Source of the DNA: Gudongella oleilytica
GTDB lineage: Bacteria; Bacillota; Clostridia; Tissierellales; Tissierellaceae
Assembly: GCF_004101785.1 (NCBI RefSeq)
Contig: NZ_CP035130.1
Coordinates: 2,170,001-2,234,000 of the forward strand
DNA length: 64,000 nucleotides
Reading direction: 5' to 3'
This document shows, piece after piece, positions 10,301-19,838 of this stretch. The notes beneath the pieces were generated by a model. It made no database searches, was not told the DNA's origin, and saw nothing but the letters and a program-made list of their open reading frames with translations. The number at the start of each line of letters is the position of its first letter. Positions within the stretch are counted from its first letter, which is position 1. A program made the position numbers and the translations under genes.

Positions 10301-10499
10301 ACTGATCGATCTGATGGATTATCTGAATGTTCAAATCATCAGCTATTCTTTTAATAACCGTATTATTTGAGCTGCTCCACCTGTTATAGATCAGGTAGCC
10401 GATCCCTCCCACAGTAACTGCTACGCTGACTATGAAGGAGATAAGTATGATCGTTTTTATTGATATACCACTAAAAAATCTATTTTGGTTGTTCTTCAT
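7386..10499 (-). CDS. Cache-HAMP-PAS-PAS-GGDEF-HD-GYP c-di-GMP signalling protein
   Basis: About 1037 residues from the ATG at 10499, preferred over 10556, which has no ribosome site. Order: transmembrane helix near 16-40; extracellular dCache-like sensor (FDPRTREWYKTA); second helix near 341-362; HAMP; PAS domains at about 436-550 and 565-690; GGDEF at about 700-865; HD-GYP to the end. The cyclase motif is intact (RMGGDEF, about residue 776). The phosphodiesterase motifs are also intact: HDIGK near 905, HPETGYQIL, HHERIDGTGYPEG and DAYEAMTS. It could therefore both make and degrade c-di-GMP, gated by an external ligand and PAS cofactors. Which activity dominates cannot be told from sequence. 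Confidence 0.93.
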   Translation of the reverse strand: MKNNQNRFFSGISIKTIILISFIVSVAVTVGGIGYLIYNRWSSSNNTVIKRIADDLNIQIIHQIDQYLNEPEHIIEVNSGLVEKGVVDLSDEAQRDMFFLNILNTHKGNVYSVSFGSELGEYYGARKNENDKIEIIRNNEETGGNSWYFSVDEEGVIGDLVKDAGRFDPRTREWYKTAKNANEFTFSPIYKHFVVDDLTVSAAAPVKNENGVIEGVFGVHLLLSGLNEALEEIAVPAGSYALIVEKDTGNLVANSLGEDNYAIGLDSSFGRLHLSYTENRVAWKTYQEYLKGNSDLVSGYRGKEKLFSKYEEFSRPGIDWLVITAVPESLLGNTLMEAVDDSIKIGLLSLIASIFVFIVISKKLFSPIDEILEANKRFSEGDLKRRIKASRNDEIGRIAESYNEMAERIYTLVNNLEEEVTDRTDGIRKVNSELRESKDSLQLILDSAAEGIYGIDKDGNCTFINKSALSLLGYSSPEELLGKNMHGMIHHSRRDGMPMWPETCKILLGMKQGKGVRVDDEVFWRRDNTSFDVEYFSYPQIENGEIIGGVVTFNDITEKLKLQRQIYNDKEQYRTTLLSVGDGVISTDNKGRVEVMNPVAEMLTGWTQEEAKGKRFDKVFHIINEHTGELSGNPVERVLESMEIIELANHTVLISKDGRRVPIEDSAAPIRSEDGTITGVVIVFRDYTEKREKLKEIEYLSFHDHLTGLYNRRYMEDSIRRLDSSRNLPFTILAIDVNGLKLTNDAFGHRMGDNLLMNVASMLKRVCREDDIIGRMGGDEFMVLLPRTDQSMAESIKIRIEEASREVKLDSVIVSLAVGYATKTKKEEDISAIMTLADNNMYKDKLKYGRLMRSQTIEIVLKNINLKYDKEQIHTERVSQYCAAIAREMDFPDAEIEKIKTSAILHDIGKITVPPEILNKPGRLTPEEYEMIKKHPETGYQILKSVDEYASLANYVLYHHERIDGTGYPEGLKGEDIPLVSRIIAVADAYEAMTSKRSYQAPRTREEAAKELLRCSGTQFDSEIVGIFVRRVLGLDF

Positions 10500-10658
10500 A
10501 CTATAACCCTTTCGTAATTTAGGTTTTTTCTTTCCAAAACGCTGTAAAATGAACATTTCTAATTAATTATAGCATTGGGTTCAGACATTATCAACTCTCT
10601 ATATGTTCGAAGATTCTGATTTGGTTCCTTGTTTACGATGCTTTAGTTATCAGCTGAA

Positions 10659-13600
10659 TTATTGACTGACATCGACAACTCTGTCCAGTGACGTAAGATA
10701 GAGATATGATCCAAGTACTCTCTTGCCCAGGTTGTCTGCCAAAAATTCTCTGTAGAGGTCTATTTGAGGCTTATATGTTTCTATCATGTGACCTATGAAT
10801 TCCTCCCCATCATCTGTGTGCGGAACATTGGTTTTATAATCCATCAGATATACTCCCTCCTCCGTATAAGCGAGAAGGTCGATAATGCCAGTAATATACT
10901 CCGGCTCTTCCCCAGTTTGTCTTACAAGATCGAAACGGAGCTCCGGAATAAGCTTGGCTGACGATGTAATCCTTGCAATATCATGATTGGATATAAAGCT
11001 TCTCAGTATATTAGTGATAGCTCTCCTATAACCGCTGAAGTCTTCAACTTCCCTCAACTCATCTATAGCTATGTCTATCAACTTGGACTCGATATCAAGG
11101 TTTATGCTCTTATCAGATACCGATACATAGGTAAAATAAAGCTCAAAAACCCTGTGGATAAGCGTACCCCAATTCTCTCCTGAAGGAATCTCCATGGTTC
11201 CGCGTCCAGCCTCATAACCCCGTTCAATTCCCCGAAATTCCTTAAGCTTACTCGGTCTTATCTCAAGGTAGCTTTGCTTTGCTGATATCCTTGTCAATGA
11301 AGCCCTCTTATGATTAAGTCTTTTCTTCCTTTCCTCGACTTTATCATACTTAAGTGGGTATAGTTCCCCTGCTCCGATATATTCTACTGGGAAATCAACA
11401 GGTATTTCCTTGGAAGGAAATTCCTTGTATCTCCTCCAGTTATTCTTGCTCCAGGCACTAATTATTAACGCATTGATCGGCCTTGTTGTTGCAACATAGT
11501 GGAGCCTCAAGGCTTCAGCCTTAAGGTTTTTTTCCTCATCTGGCTCAACCTTGAGCCAGTTTCTGCTATATCCAAGCACCCCATTTCCCTTTGAGAGCTT
11601 AATGTCCACAATTTTCCCCTTGTCGGAATTCCTTATCGCTAAAGAAGCAGAATGGCTGTAATCAATGCCTCCAGTGGCAAGTATTACTATCGGGGCTTCC
11701 AGACCCTTAGCTTTATGAAGATTCATTATTCTTACATAACCAAAATCTCCATTGGTACCTCTGTCCTCCAGCATCATCTCTCTGTCTGTATCAATATCCT
11801 TTAGAAGTGTCAACTCTTCAGCAGCCATTTGAAAGCTTGCCAGGTTTTTTGTGGAAAGCTTTTCTATTAAAAAGTGGAGGGTACCCGCCACGGACCTTAC
11901 AAGTATCTCGTTATACCTGCCAAGGTACAATCTTTCATACTCATCCAGCAGTCTTCTCATGAATGCTATTGGGCTCAGGGAATCCTTTAATAAAGCAAGC
12001 TCTCTAATGCTTTGCATTGCTTCTCTCAGTGGGAATGGCACATCCTCAGGGTTTTCCATTTCCAAAAATGAGGTCAGCTCAATAGTCATTACATCCCCGT
12101 TATTCTCTACTCTTTTCCACTCCTCAAGGTTCTTCAGCCCATAACAATTGATGAGAACATTGCAGAGCATCGATTCATTCCCTGGATCTGCAAGATACTC
12201 AGCCATGTCTATAAAGTTAGCTATCTCATCAATATTTCCAAGCTTTAGCTTACCTGCATAGGATACAGGTATATTCGTATCCTTAAGAGCTGAGATATAG
12301 TCCATCATTCCCTTTGTGTTGTAGAGTAGTATTAGAAAGTCTCCATATTGTATCGGTCTGGTCTCCATTGTCCCGGTTGAAACGTCAAAGGTCTGCAATA
12401 AATAATTCTCCACTACAAGCTTTTTTATAAGACCTGATACCCAAACAGCTTCACTTCTTCTGTATTCATCAACTCTTTCCAGAGGTCCGGCAAGGAATGA
12501 ATATACTCCCTTAATTATTTTTTCGCCGTGAGAATCAGAGTCGATTCTTTGAGCATCCATTCCATAGAAAGATGCTTGCCACGATGCAGGATCATTAAAC
12601 AGGAATCGTGAAGCTCCAAACCCGCTATCCACAAGCTCGTCCTTGCTTCCCTCCGGAAGCTTGAAAACATTCTCGACCCAGTGGACAATCCCTGATTGCG
12701 TCCTGAAATTTTTCTTAAGGACGACCACCTCACATCCAGGAGCTGCCTCGAAAATTGTCTTCACTTTGTTGTATTGTGTAATATCTGCTCCCCTGAATCT
12801 GTAAATAGACTGCTTTGGATCTCCGACAATAAACGTGGAGCCAGGGATTAGCTTTCTTTCACTCCAGGAGGCACCTTCATCGGAGTCGTCACCATTTAAG
12901 TAGAACATTATTTCCGACTGGATGGAATCAGTATCCTGGTATTCATCAATATACAAGCACTTGTACCTTTCTCTGGTCCGCTCTCTTGCCTCCTTGGAAT
13001 CTCTTAGTAAATTCCTTGTGAGTATTAGCAGATCGTCAAAACTCACAGCCATTATCTCCCTCTTATACCGGGTGTATTCCTTGATTGCAGGGTAGACTAT
13101 GGACATGATCACATCATACGTATAAATATAGTAGGATTCACATAGTGTTTTCATACCTTCAAAATCAAGTCCTTCAAGCACACCAAGACACAGGCCTTTC
13201 TTTGCATAGCTCTTAGAGAAGATGGTCCCCTCTGCATCATATTTTGATAAAAGGGCTTTAGCCAGTGCAACAGCTCCCTTCCCGGTTTGATTCCTGTAAT
13301 ATGGAATGAAAGCCTTTCTCTCAGGAGAGTTTAGCACCTTATCCATCGGCTCACCAAACTTTGTCTCAAGCTCTCCATCCGGACCATAATGAAAAATCTC
13401 AGTCAGTGGATTTAACATCTCCATAAGCTCCAGATATGGTGGATCATCTTCCCAGGCCTTTGGATCGAACTCTATGATTGAATACTCATGCCTTGAAATC
13501 GTGTCGAAGACGGCTTTGGCTTCCTCGGTCGATATACCGAGCTCATCCATCCTGCTCATCATTCCTGATAGTCCCGCCTGATTCTCCAAAATGTATCTCT

Positions 13601-14036
13601 GCCATACGAGTTCTCTGACCTGTGCATCCTCATCCTGATCTATAACCTTATAATCAAGGCCCAATCCTGCCTCAAACGCATTACTCCTCAACAACTCCTG
13701 ACAAAATGAATGGATGGTCCCAACGAACTGATCATCAATTGAAAGCTTTGCTCTATCCAGCAGTTGTATCTTCTCCTTAGATGTTTCATTTTCAATCCTT
13801 TTTCTGATTCCGGATGAGATCCTCAGCTTCAGCTCATTGGCCGCCTTCTCAGTAAAGGTTATCGCTGCAATATCCTCAAGCTTCAACGGAGCTCCATCCT
13901 TTGATGGCGCAGTGATCTGGTTTAGTATTCTGTCTATGACCAGTGTTGTCTTCCCTGCACCTGCACCAGCTTCGACCATGAAATTGGTATTAAAATCCGT
14001 CAGGATTCTTTCCCTTAGAGATACTTCTACATCCAT
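10659..14036 (-). CDS. addA: AddA-type helicase-nuclease subunit
   Basis: A 1125-residue UvrD-family helicase with a C-terminal RecB-type nuclease. Walker A is AGAGAGKTT (Lys29), helicase motif II is YIDEYQDTD, and other motifs include GDPKQSIYRFRGA, MNLHKAKGLEAP and LHYVATTRP. The nuclease signature is GIIDLLAYTEEGVYLMDYKTN-like, near residue 1060. With AddB it resects double-strand breaks for RecA loading. It overlaps the end of addB by 10 bases, so translation is coupled. The length is slightly short of B. subtilis AddA (about 1230). Confidence 0.92.
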   Translation of the reverse strand: MDVEVSLRERILTDFNTNFMVEAGAGAGKTTLVIDRILNQITAPSKDGAPLKLEDIAAITFTEKAANELKLRISSGIRKRIENETSKEKIQLLDRAKLSIDDQFVGTIHSFCQELLRSNAFEAGLGLDYKVIDQDEDAQVRELVWQRYILENQAGLSGMMSRMDELGISTEEAKAVFDTISRHEYSIIEFDPKAWEDDPPYLELMEMLNPLTEIFHYGPDGELETKFGEPMDKVLNSPERKAFIPYYRNQTGKGAVALAKALLSKYDAEGTIFSKSYAKKGLCLGVLEGLDFEGMKTLCESYYIYTYDVIMSIVYPAIKEYTRYKREIMAVSFDDLLILTRNLLRDSKEARERTRERYKCLYIDEYQDTDSIQSEIMFYLNGDDSDEGASWSERKLIPGSTFIVGDPKQSIYRFRGADITQYNKVKTIFEAAPGCEVVVLKKNFRTQSGIVHWVENVFKLPEGSKDELVDSGFGASRFLFNDPASWQASFYGMDAQRIDSDSHGEKIIKGVYSFLAGPLERVDEYRRSEAVWVSGLIKKLVVENYLLQTFDVSTGTMETRPIQYGDFLILLYNTKGMMDYISALKDTNIPVSYAGKLKLGNIDEIANFIDMAEYLADPGNESMLCNVLINCYGLKNLEEWKRVENNGDVMTIELTSFLEMENPEDVPFPLREAMQSIRELALLKDSLSPIAFMRRLLDEYERLYLGRYNEILVRSVAGTLHFLIEKLSTKNLASFQMAAEELTLLKDIDTDREMMLEDRGTNGDFGYVRIMNLHKAKGLEAPIVILATGGIDYSHSASLAIRNSDKGKIVDIKLSKGNGVLGYSRNWLKVEPDEEKNLKAEALRLHYVATTRPINALIISAWSKNNWRRYKEFPSKEIPVDFPVEYIGAGELYPLKYDKVEERKKRLNHKRASLTRISAKQSYLEIRPSKLKEFRGIERGYEAGRGTMEIPSGENWGTLIHRVFELYFTYVSVSDKSINLDIESKLIDIAIDELREVEDFSGYRRAITNILRSFISNHDIARITSSAKLIPELRFDLVRQTGEEPEYITGIIDLLAYTEEGVYLMDYKTNVPHTDDGEEFIGHMIETYKPQIDLYREFLADNLGKRVLGSYLYLTSLDRVVDVSQ

Positions 14037-16810
14037 GACTCGTCACCTCCATTGATGTGTGGTCTGCAATGCAGATAAAAACTGCAATAGGTACAATGCT
14101 TTGAATCCTCTGCCCTCCTGAAGCATCCCCTGGAAACATCTTCAATGGCAGCAAGGATTATCCTTGCCTTTTCATTGGTAAGAGCATCAAGCTTGGCTCC
14201 ATCCATAGCCCAATAAATACCCTCTGCTTCCTCAAGAGGAAATTCGTATCTGGCTTCCTTTACCTCCCTGCCCCTATATATCTCCCGTGCGGCCAGGGTA
14301 TACAAGTAATCCTGCAGCTTCTCCCTGTTGGCAGAGTTGTCTTCAAAAGGCTTGCCGGATTTATAATCAACTATTGTTATTGTGCCATCACGGTTTATAT
14401 CGACCCTGTCTATTATCCCCCTCAAAATTATTGTCCTGCTGCGTTTTTCTTCCTCATTCAAAAACATGATTTCCACAGGAACAATGAAATCCTTCTCTGT
14501 TTCGGATGATAATACTTCTCCTGAGGTTATCATTGAAAGATAGTATCTTCCATATCTTAAGGCAGCCCGCTGGAATGTTTTAAGCATGATATCATAATGA
14601 TGTCTGACTACGCAGGGTACTCGTTTATCCATTTCCCTGAACTCTTCGTTACAGATTCTCTCGATCATCAAATCAGGCTGTTCAGATCCCTTTGTCTCAC
14701 TTACGACTCTTTCAAGGATTGAATGGAGCAATGAACCCCTGTCGGCAGGATTGAGCCAGCCTATGTGCCCTGGGACCTCCTCAGTATCTTCTGGTATGTC
14801 AAGAACATATTTGTAGTAGAACATCCTTCTGCATTTAGCCATCATTTCTATCTGAGAGGCTGAGAATATATGGCCGGAAATGAAATCCTTCACCGTTCCT
14901 GTGGCCTTATTGCCTATATCTTCTCCCTTATGGAGAAGCTCCGATGGATCGAGCATCAGATCCTCCATGGGAGTCAGTGCACTCTCAATCGATCCCGGCA
15001 GGAATGAATACTCTGATTTGGGAACGCCATCTCTTCCAAGCATTTCCTGTATAAATGAGGATGGATTTGTCTCCTTTACCTTGACGGTATCATAATAACT
15101 GTATATGAAATTTACCTCGCCTTTAAAGCCCCCGAGGACCTCAAGAAGCTTGTATGTGGAATCGGTCTTTCTCTGTTCCAATACCAGATCCTTGCTTAGC
15201 CCTTTTCTGTCGACATCACTCAGGATAGTTGATTCTGACCTCCTCTCAGGGAAATGTCCGGCATCAAGCCCCACCACAAACACATATGGCCTGGAGATCA
15301 GCATGGTGTTTGAAAATCTTGCAGCATGCAGCTTCCCCGGTTCCGGTGTTGAAAGGTCTTTACTTGAACCTTTAAGTCTTTGCTGTAGCTCATAGAGCCA
15401 CTTTGCGCTGACGCTTCTGTAGCTGCAGGGCCCCTCCAGGTACCTTTCTATAGTATTTCTAATTGCCTCGAGGGCTCTTTTGTCCTTACCACCCTCCTCT
15501 TTATCATCCTCCGGAGTTGAAGCATATTTGACCATAATATCCAACAATGATTTTAACCACTCATCCGTTCCGGAGCTAATATCCTCCAACCTTGCCAGAT
15601 CTTCAACGAAGTGCATAAGTCCCTTGCCTATGGCTATTGACTTAAGATACTTGTCTTTTGAAGGTCCCTCGATCATCTTCCTGGAGATTTCATCGCAGTC
15701 TCTGACATGTGAGTCAAGCTTATTCAGAAGCCTTACAGCCCCGCTGTGCACTCTTAGTGCTCTAATATATTCATATAGCTTAGAATCAGCAACCCTTTCA
15801 CCCTTGTAGTCAAGGATCTCGAGTCTCAGGACAGCTGAATGAAAAATTGGCTTAATATCCTCTGTAATGAATCCCTTGGCTGCATACCAAATCAACTGGG
15901 AGACAAGGTAGAAAGGCTTGGTGTCCTCAAGTTTCAGTCCTTCCTGGATAGTAACAGGAATACCGTAATAATCCGCAGCATTTCTTATATAGTCAACATA
16001 TTCGCCCCCAGTGTAGAGAACCATACATTGGTCAAACCGGAGCCCTCTTAAGAGTATATCTCTAAATATCCCGTTTATCTCGTTTGATTGCCCGTATGCC
16101 CTGGTTATCCTAAGATTATTTGGTGTTCTTCCGTCGCAAAAGGTGTTTATAAGATAGCCATTGTCCACTACCACATTCTCACTGAGATAGGTGTAATTTG
16201 ATGGCCTTTGGATGCAGCCTGGTTTTGGAAGGCCGATAAGCCTGAAATCACCTCTGCATAAATTCTCAAAAAATGACTTCTCCAAAGGTAACCATGTAAC
16301 ATTGTCGAATACTAAATGTATGGAATTTGGAGCTGGAACAGCAGGCAGCTTCAGAAGGTCAGCCTCGTCAACCATTTTTAGGCGCGTCAGGGCAGCATGA
16401 TACTGCCTGAATATTCTTGCAAATTCCTCTGCCTTTATCCTTCCTCGCAGAGCATAATTATCGTAGCTGATCCCTGTTTTCTTTAGCTCATGGATCGTTG
16501 CCAGAACTTCAGTGTATGTATTAAGTGAAATTACTTCTCTTTTAAAGTATTGGAATTCTGATTTTTCATCATTCATGATTGACTCGATCAGGTACAGAGA
16601 ATCCTCCCTGTCAATCAGCTCCAGTTTCTTCTCATTTAAAGCCCGCTCTGTCAGTTGGGAAATATACTGACCAAGTGTCATGATATAAGTGTTTAAGAGG
16701 ATCCCATACTTATCTGTCAGGTATCTTCTCGCGTGGTAGCTGTTGGAGGTTTTATCCACCAAGACTATTTTTCTAAGATTCATATCTAAAAAAAGTGGTT
16801 TCAGTTCCAT
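14027..16810 (-). CDS. addB: AddB/RexB-like nuclease subunit
   Basis: A 927-residue protein with a C-terminal PD-(D/E)XK nuclease (RGIIDRVD then ITIVDYKSGKP) flanked by cysteines that should form the AddB iron-sulfur staple: MAKCRRMFYYKY near residue 658 and HCTYCSFYLHC near the end. The inactivated-helicase body (EVNFIYSYYD, FVVGLDAGHFPERR) is typical. It is shorter than B. subtilis AddB (about 1160), and the N-terminus shows no GxxGxGK P-loop, a feature shared with RexB-type subunits. It precedes addA in one operon and is divergent from phoA across about 200 bases. Confidence 0.88.
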   Translation of the reverse strand: MELKPLFLDMNLRKIVLVDKTSNSYHARRYLTDKYGILLNTYIMTLGQYISQLTERALNEKKLELIDREDSLYLIESIMNDEKSEFQYFKREVISLNTYTEVLATIHELKKTGISYDNYALRGRIKAEEFARIFRQYHAALTRLKMVDEADLLKLPAVPAPNSIHLVFDNVTWLPLEKSFFENLCRGDFRLIGLPKPGCIQRPSNYTYLSENVVVDNGYLINTFCDGRTPNNLRITRAYGQSNEINGIFRDILLRGLRFDQCMVLYTGGEYVDYIRNAADYYGIPVTIQEGLKLEDTKPFYLVSQLIWYAAKGFITEDIKPIFHSAVLRLEILDYKGERVADSKLYEYIRALRVHSGAVRLLNKLDSHVRDCDEISRKMIEGPSKDKYLKSIAIGKGLMHFVEDLARLEDISSGTDEWLKSLLDIMVKYASTPEDDKEEGGKDKRALEAIRNTIERYLEGPCSYRSVSAKWLYELQQRLKGSSKDLSTPEPGKLHAARFSNTMLISRPYVFVVGLDAGHFPERRSESTILSDVDRKGLSKDLVLEQRKTDSTYKLLEVLGGFKGEVNFIYSYYDTVKVKETNPSSFIQEMLGRDGVPKSEYSFLPGSIESALTPMEDLMLDPSELLHKGEDIGNKATGTVKDFISGHIFSASQIEMMAKCRRMFYYKYVLDIPEDTEEVPGHIGWLNPADRGSLLHSILERVVSETKGSEQPDLMIERICNEEFREMDKRVPCVVRHHYDIMLKTFQRAALRYGRYYLSMITSGEVLSSETEKDFIVPVEIMFLNEEEKRSRTIILRGIIDRVDINRDGTITIVDYKSGKPFEDNSANREKLQDYLYTLAAREIYRGREVKEARYEFPLEEAEGIYWAMDGAKLDALTNEKARIILAAIEDVSRGCFRRAEDSKHCTYCSFYLHCRPHINGGDESWM

Positions 16811-16906
16811 TAGTATCCCTCCCGATTACTTAAATGATACCATATTCCAGTGCAGAATGTTGAAAAATGAGGTTATTGAGTTAAATCAAAATAATAAATG
16901 CCAATT

Positions 16907-16956
16907 TTACATAACGTTAACTCTTTCATTACTTTACCTTAATATGGATTTAACAT
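16907..16956 (+). promoter_or_regulatory. PHO-box-like array upstream of alkaline phosphatase
   Basis: Hexamers TTTACA (16907), TTAACT (16918), TTACTT (16930), TTAATA (16940) and TTAACA (16951) follow an approximately 11-base period. The first 17 bases, 16906-16922, match the pstS site with a single mismatch. The array ends 54 bases before the phoA start codon. Binding by a PhoP-type response regulator is inferred from the known Gram-positive PHO box. Confidence 0.68.
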
Positions 16957-17010
16957 TAATGTTCTAAATTGATATTGTCCGAACAAAATAAATAATAATA
17001 GGAGGTTGTA

Positions 17011-18594
17011 ATGTTGAAAAAACTGTTGTCATCAGTACTAATTCTGGCAATGATCATCACCTTTACGGCAGGCTGCACAGCAACACCACAGGCAAACAGT
17101 GCACTTGTTCAAACTGCAGCAGTAGCAGGCACACTTGTTACACAAAGAGCTCCCAAGTACATATTTATGTTCATTGGTGATGGGATGTCTGCAGTACAGG
17201 TAAATTCAGCTCAAATTTTCGGCGGAAACAACGAACACAATAACATGTCTCTTGATGAGATGAACTTCCAGGAATTTGAAGCAGTTGGATATCAAACCAC
17301 TCACGATGCAACATCCTTTGCACCTGATTCTGCTTCCACAGCAACTGCCCTTTCATCTGGTTTTAAAACCTGGAGTGGAACATTAGGCCTTAAGCCAGTT
17401 GGAGTTGTATCAGGAAACAAACCTGTAAATGTTGACCCGGATGATGTTCCAATGACCATTGCAGAGAGATTAAAGAAGGAAAAAGGCATGAAGATAGGTA
17501 TCATTTCCACTGTTACGATCAATCATGCAACACCTGCAGCATATTACGCGCATGTTCCCTCAAGAAATGACTACTATGACATAGCTATGCAAATGGCAGA
17601 TTCTGGCTTTGACTACTTTGGTGGCGGAACAATAAGCCAGCCAACTGGTAAGGATAATGATAAACCGGATGCTTATGGTATTCTTAAGGAGAAAGGCTAT
17701 AATATAGTAAATACCAAGGAGGATATCCTTGCACTGAACAATAAGTCAGGTAAGGTTTATGCGGTAACACCAAAGGTTCAGGATGGAGGAGCAATGCCTT
17801 ATGCTATCGACACAGAGGCTGGAGATCTGACACTGGCAGATTTCGTTGAGAAGGGCATAGATGTTTTATACAATACTAATAAAGGCTTCTTTATGATGAC
17901 TGAGTCAGGGAAAATTGACTGGGCAGGGCATGCCAACGATGCAATGGCAAACATCGGGGATGTTATAGCGTTTGAGGATGCAATTCAAGTAGCTATCGAC
18001 TTTGCAAAAAAACATCCAAAGGATACCCTGATAATCGTTACTGGAGATCATGAAACAGGTGGAATGACTATTGGCCAGGCAACCACAGGGTATGATACTG
18101 CCTTTGATATACTAAAAAACCAAAAAATGTCTTATGTTGAATTCGATAAATTGATTGGTGATATGATAAAAAAAGATACTGATGTGTTCACTTTTGATGA
18201 AGTCATGCCTGTAATAACAGAAAACTTTGGTTTGGTTAATTTAGTCGACGGAGATATCAATGATAAGAAGGCTGAAAAATCAACCTATATGACTCTAGAG
18301 CTTTCAGACTATGAAGTGTCAAGACTTGAGGATGCATTGGAAGAAACTCTGAAGGAAGGATCCACTGAAAAGAGTTTTGAAGAAACCTCGCTGATATACG
18401 GCGGATATACTCCGCTATCTGTTACATTGACTCATATTCTTAACAGTAAGGCTGGTATTGGTTGGACTTCATATTCTCACACCGGAGTTCCTGTACCGGT
18501 TTATGCTACTGGTGTCAATGCCCATCTGTTCAATGGTGCTTATGACAATACTGAAATTTACGATAAGCTCGTGCAAATAACAAAATTAAAGTAA
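17011..18594 (+). CDS. phoA: Alkaline phosphatase, lipoprotein
   Basis: A 527-residue PhoA-family phosphomonoesterase. A signal peptide with lipobox TAGC predicts membrane anchoring outside the cell. Metal and catalytic motifs are visible: FIGDGMS, the nucleophile Ser in APDSASTATALSSG, STVTINHATPAAYYAH, DWAGHANDA and TGDHETGG. It releases phosphate from organic esters for uptake by PstSCAB. The start follows a clear AGGAGG site. The upstream PHO-like array makes phosphate-starvation control likely. A hairpin follows the stop. Confidence 0.96.
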   Translation: MLKKLLSSVLILAMIITFTAGCTATPQANSALVQTAAVAGTLVTQRAPKYIFMFIGDGMSAVQVNSAQIFGGNNEHNNMSLDEMNFQEFEAVGYQTTHDATSFAPDSASTATALSSGFKTWSGTLGLKPVGVVSGNKPVNVDPDDVPMTIAERLKKEKGMKIGIISTVTINHATPAAYYAHVPSRNDYYDIAMQMADSGFDYFGGGTISQPTGKDNDKPDAYGILKEKGYNIVNTKEDILALNNKSGKVYAVTPKVQDGGAMPYAIDTEAGDLTLADFVEKGIDVLYNTNKGFFMMTESGKIDWAGHANDAMANIGDVIAFEDAIQVAIDFAKKHPKDTLIIVTGDHETGGMTIGQATTGYDTAFDILKNQKMSYVEFDKLIGDMIKKDTDVFTFDEVMPVITENFGLVNLVDGDINDKKAEKSTYMTLELSDYEVSRLEDALEETLKEGSTEKSFEETSLIYGGYTPLSVTLTHILNSKAGIGWTSYSHTGVPVPVYATGVNAHLFNGAYDNTEIYDKLVQITKLK

Positions 18595-18616
18595 CCAAAC
18601 AAAACATACTATACTG

Positions 18617-18640
18617 TCAAGGCTGGATGGTTATCCAGCC
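18617..18640 (+). terminator. Hairpin after phoA
   Basis: Arms AAGGCTGGAT and ATCCAGCCTT around a short GGTT loop; only a weak T-rich tail follows, so some readthrough into the YibE/F gene is possible. Confidence 0.6.
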
Positions 18641-18665
18641 TTGATTTATATAAAGGGGCTATAAA

Positions 18666-19799
18666 ATGGTAATATTTAAGAGGAAAGAAGTTATATTTAT
18701 AGCTGTTCTGCTAATAGTATTGTTCCTTCTGGCGCTTCTCCCCACAGGATTCCAAAAGCAGGAATACAAATATACTGAAGGTGTTAAAGCCAGGGTTATC
18801 TCAGTTAATGATGCCGGGATATATACCTCAGGAATATTCAAGATGGGCGATCAGAGTGCTCAGATTGAAATATTGTCAGGCACAAGAAGAGGTGAGCTCG
18901 TTCAGGCAAACAACATGCTGACTGGTAGATTATCAGAGGACAAAATATTCCAGGCTGGCGACACGGCATGGGTTCTAATTGGATTCGATGAGTCAGGCAA
19001 TATCAACTTTGCAAATATGATCGATCATTTCAGGGTAGACAAGGAGATTTTACTTGTGGTTGTATTTGCATTAGTATTAATTTTATTCTCGGGCTATACA
19101 GGCATACGAACTCTGCTTTCATTCGCCTTTGCCATTCTCAGTATTTGGAAAATTTTGATTCCCTCCATGCTAAACGGTGCTAATCCTCTTCTTACTGCGC
19201 TATTAATTGGTAATGTACTTACAATAGTGACCCTGCTTCTTGTGGCAGGATTTTCAAAAAAAGCCTATGCTGCAATCATTAGCTCAGTTACAAGCTCACT
19301 TGCAACTTGCCTTTTAGCAATATTTTTTGGGAATATATTCAACATACATGGAGCTGTGATGGAAGGATCCGAATCCCTTTTGTATTCCGGATTTCTCGGG
19401 CTGGACCTGACTTCTATCTTTCAGGCAGGTATATATCTTGCAAGCTCTGGAGCAATACTTGATTTAGCGATCGATATATCCTCAGCCCTTGAAGAAATAG
19501 TCATTTATCAGCCCAAAATTACTAGGAAAGCTCTTTTGTTGTCAGGCATCAACATTGGCAGATCAGTTGTAGGTAGTCAGACTACAACGCTTCTTTTAGC
19601 TTACATGGGCAGCTACATAACCATCATGATGGTTTATATGGCCCAAGGGACACCGCTTATGAACATACTTAACTCCAAGCCGATTGCTGCGGAAATACTC
19701 CACACATTTGTTGGGTGTATCGGCCTGGTCCTTGTTTCTCCCTTGACGTCCTTTGTAAGTGCAATAATGTTTGAGGATAAAATAAAGAGGATTGCATAA
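18666..19799 (+). CDS. YibE/F-like multipass membrane protein
   Basis: A 377-residue protein with an N-terminal transmembrane helix, an external beta-rich segment (residues about 30-120, including TGRLSEDKIFQAGDTAWVLI), and seven or so C-terminal membrane helices. The conserved stretch ITRKALLLSGINIGRSVVGS and the block around LASSGAILDLAIDISSALEE match YibE/F (PF07907), a family without an established activity. It starts 71 bases after phoA with an AAAGGGGC ribosome site. An inverted repeat overlapping its stop codon probably serves as a terminator. Confidence 0.85.
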   Translation: MVIFKRKEVIFIAVLLIVLFLLALLPTGFQKQEYKYTEGVKARVISVNDAGIYTSGIFKMGDQSAQIEILSGTRRGELVQANNMLTGRLSEDKIFQAGDTAWVLIGFDESGNINFANMIDHFRVDKEILLVVVFALVLILFSGYTGIRTLLSFAFAILSIWKILIPSMLNGANPLLTALLIGNVLTIVTLLLVAGFSKKAYAAIISSVTSSLATCLLAIFFGNIFNIHGAVMEGSESLLYSGFLGLDLTSIFQAGIYLASSGAILDLAIDISSALEEIVIYQPKITRKALLLSGINIGRSVVGSQTTTLLLAYMGSYITIMMVYMAQGTPLMNILNSKPIAAEILHTFVGCIGLVLVSPLTSFVSAIMFEDKIKRIA

Positions 19800-19826
19800 A
19801 CCATCCTGGTCTTGCAATCCTCTTAA
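19786..19826. terminator. Bidirectional terminator between yibE/F-like gene and sixA-CHAD
   Basis: A 12-base inverted repeat AAGAGGATTGCA / TGCAATCCTCTT spans the yibE/F stop codon. It lies between convergent genes. Confidence 0.65.
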
Positions 19827-19838
19827 ATAATTGAAATC

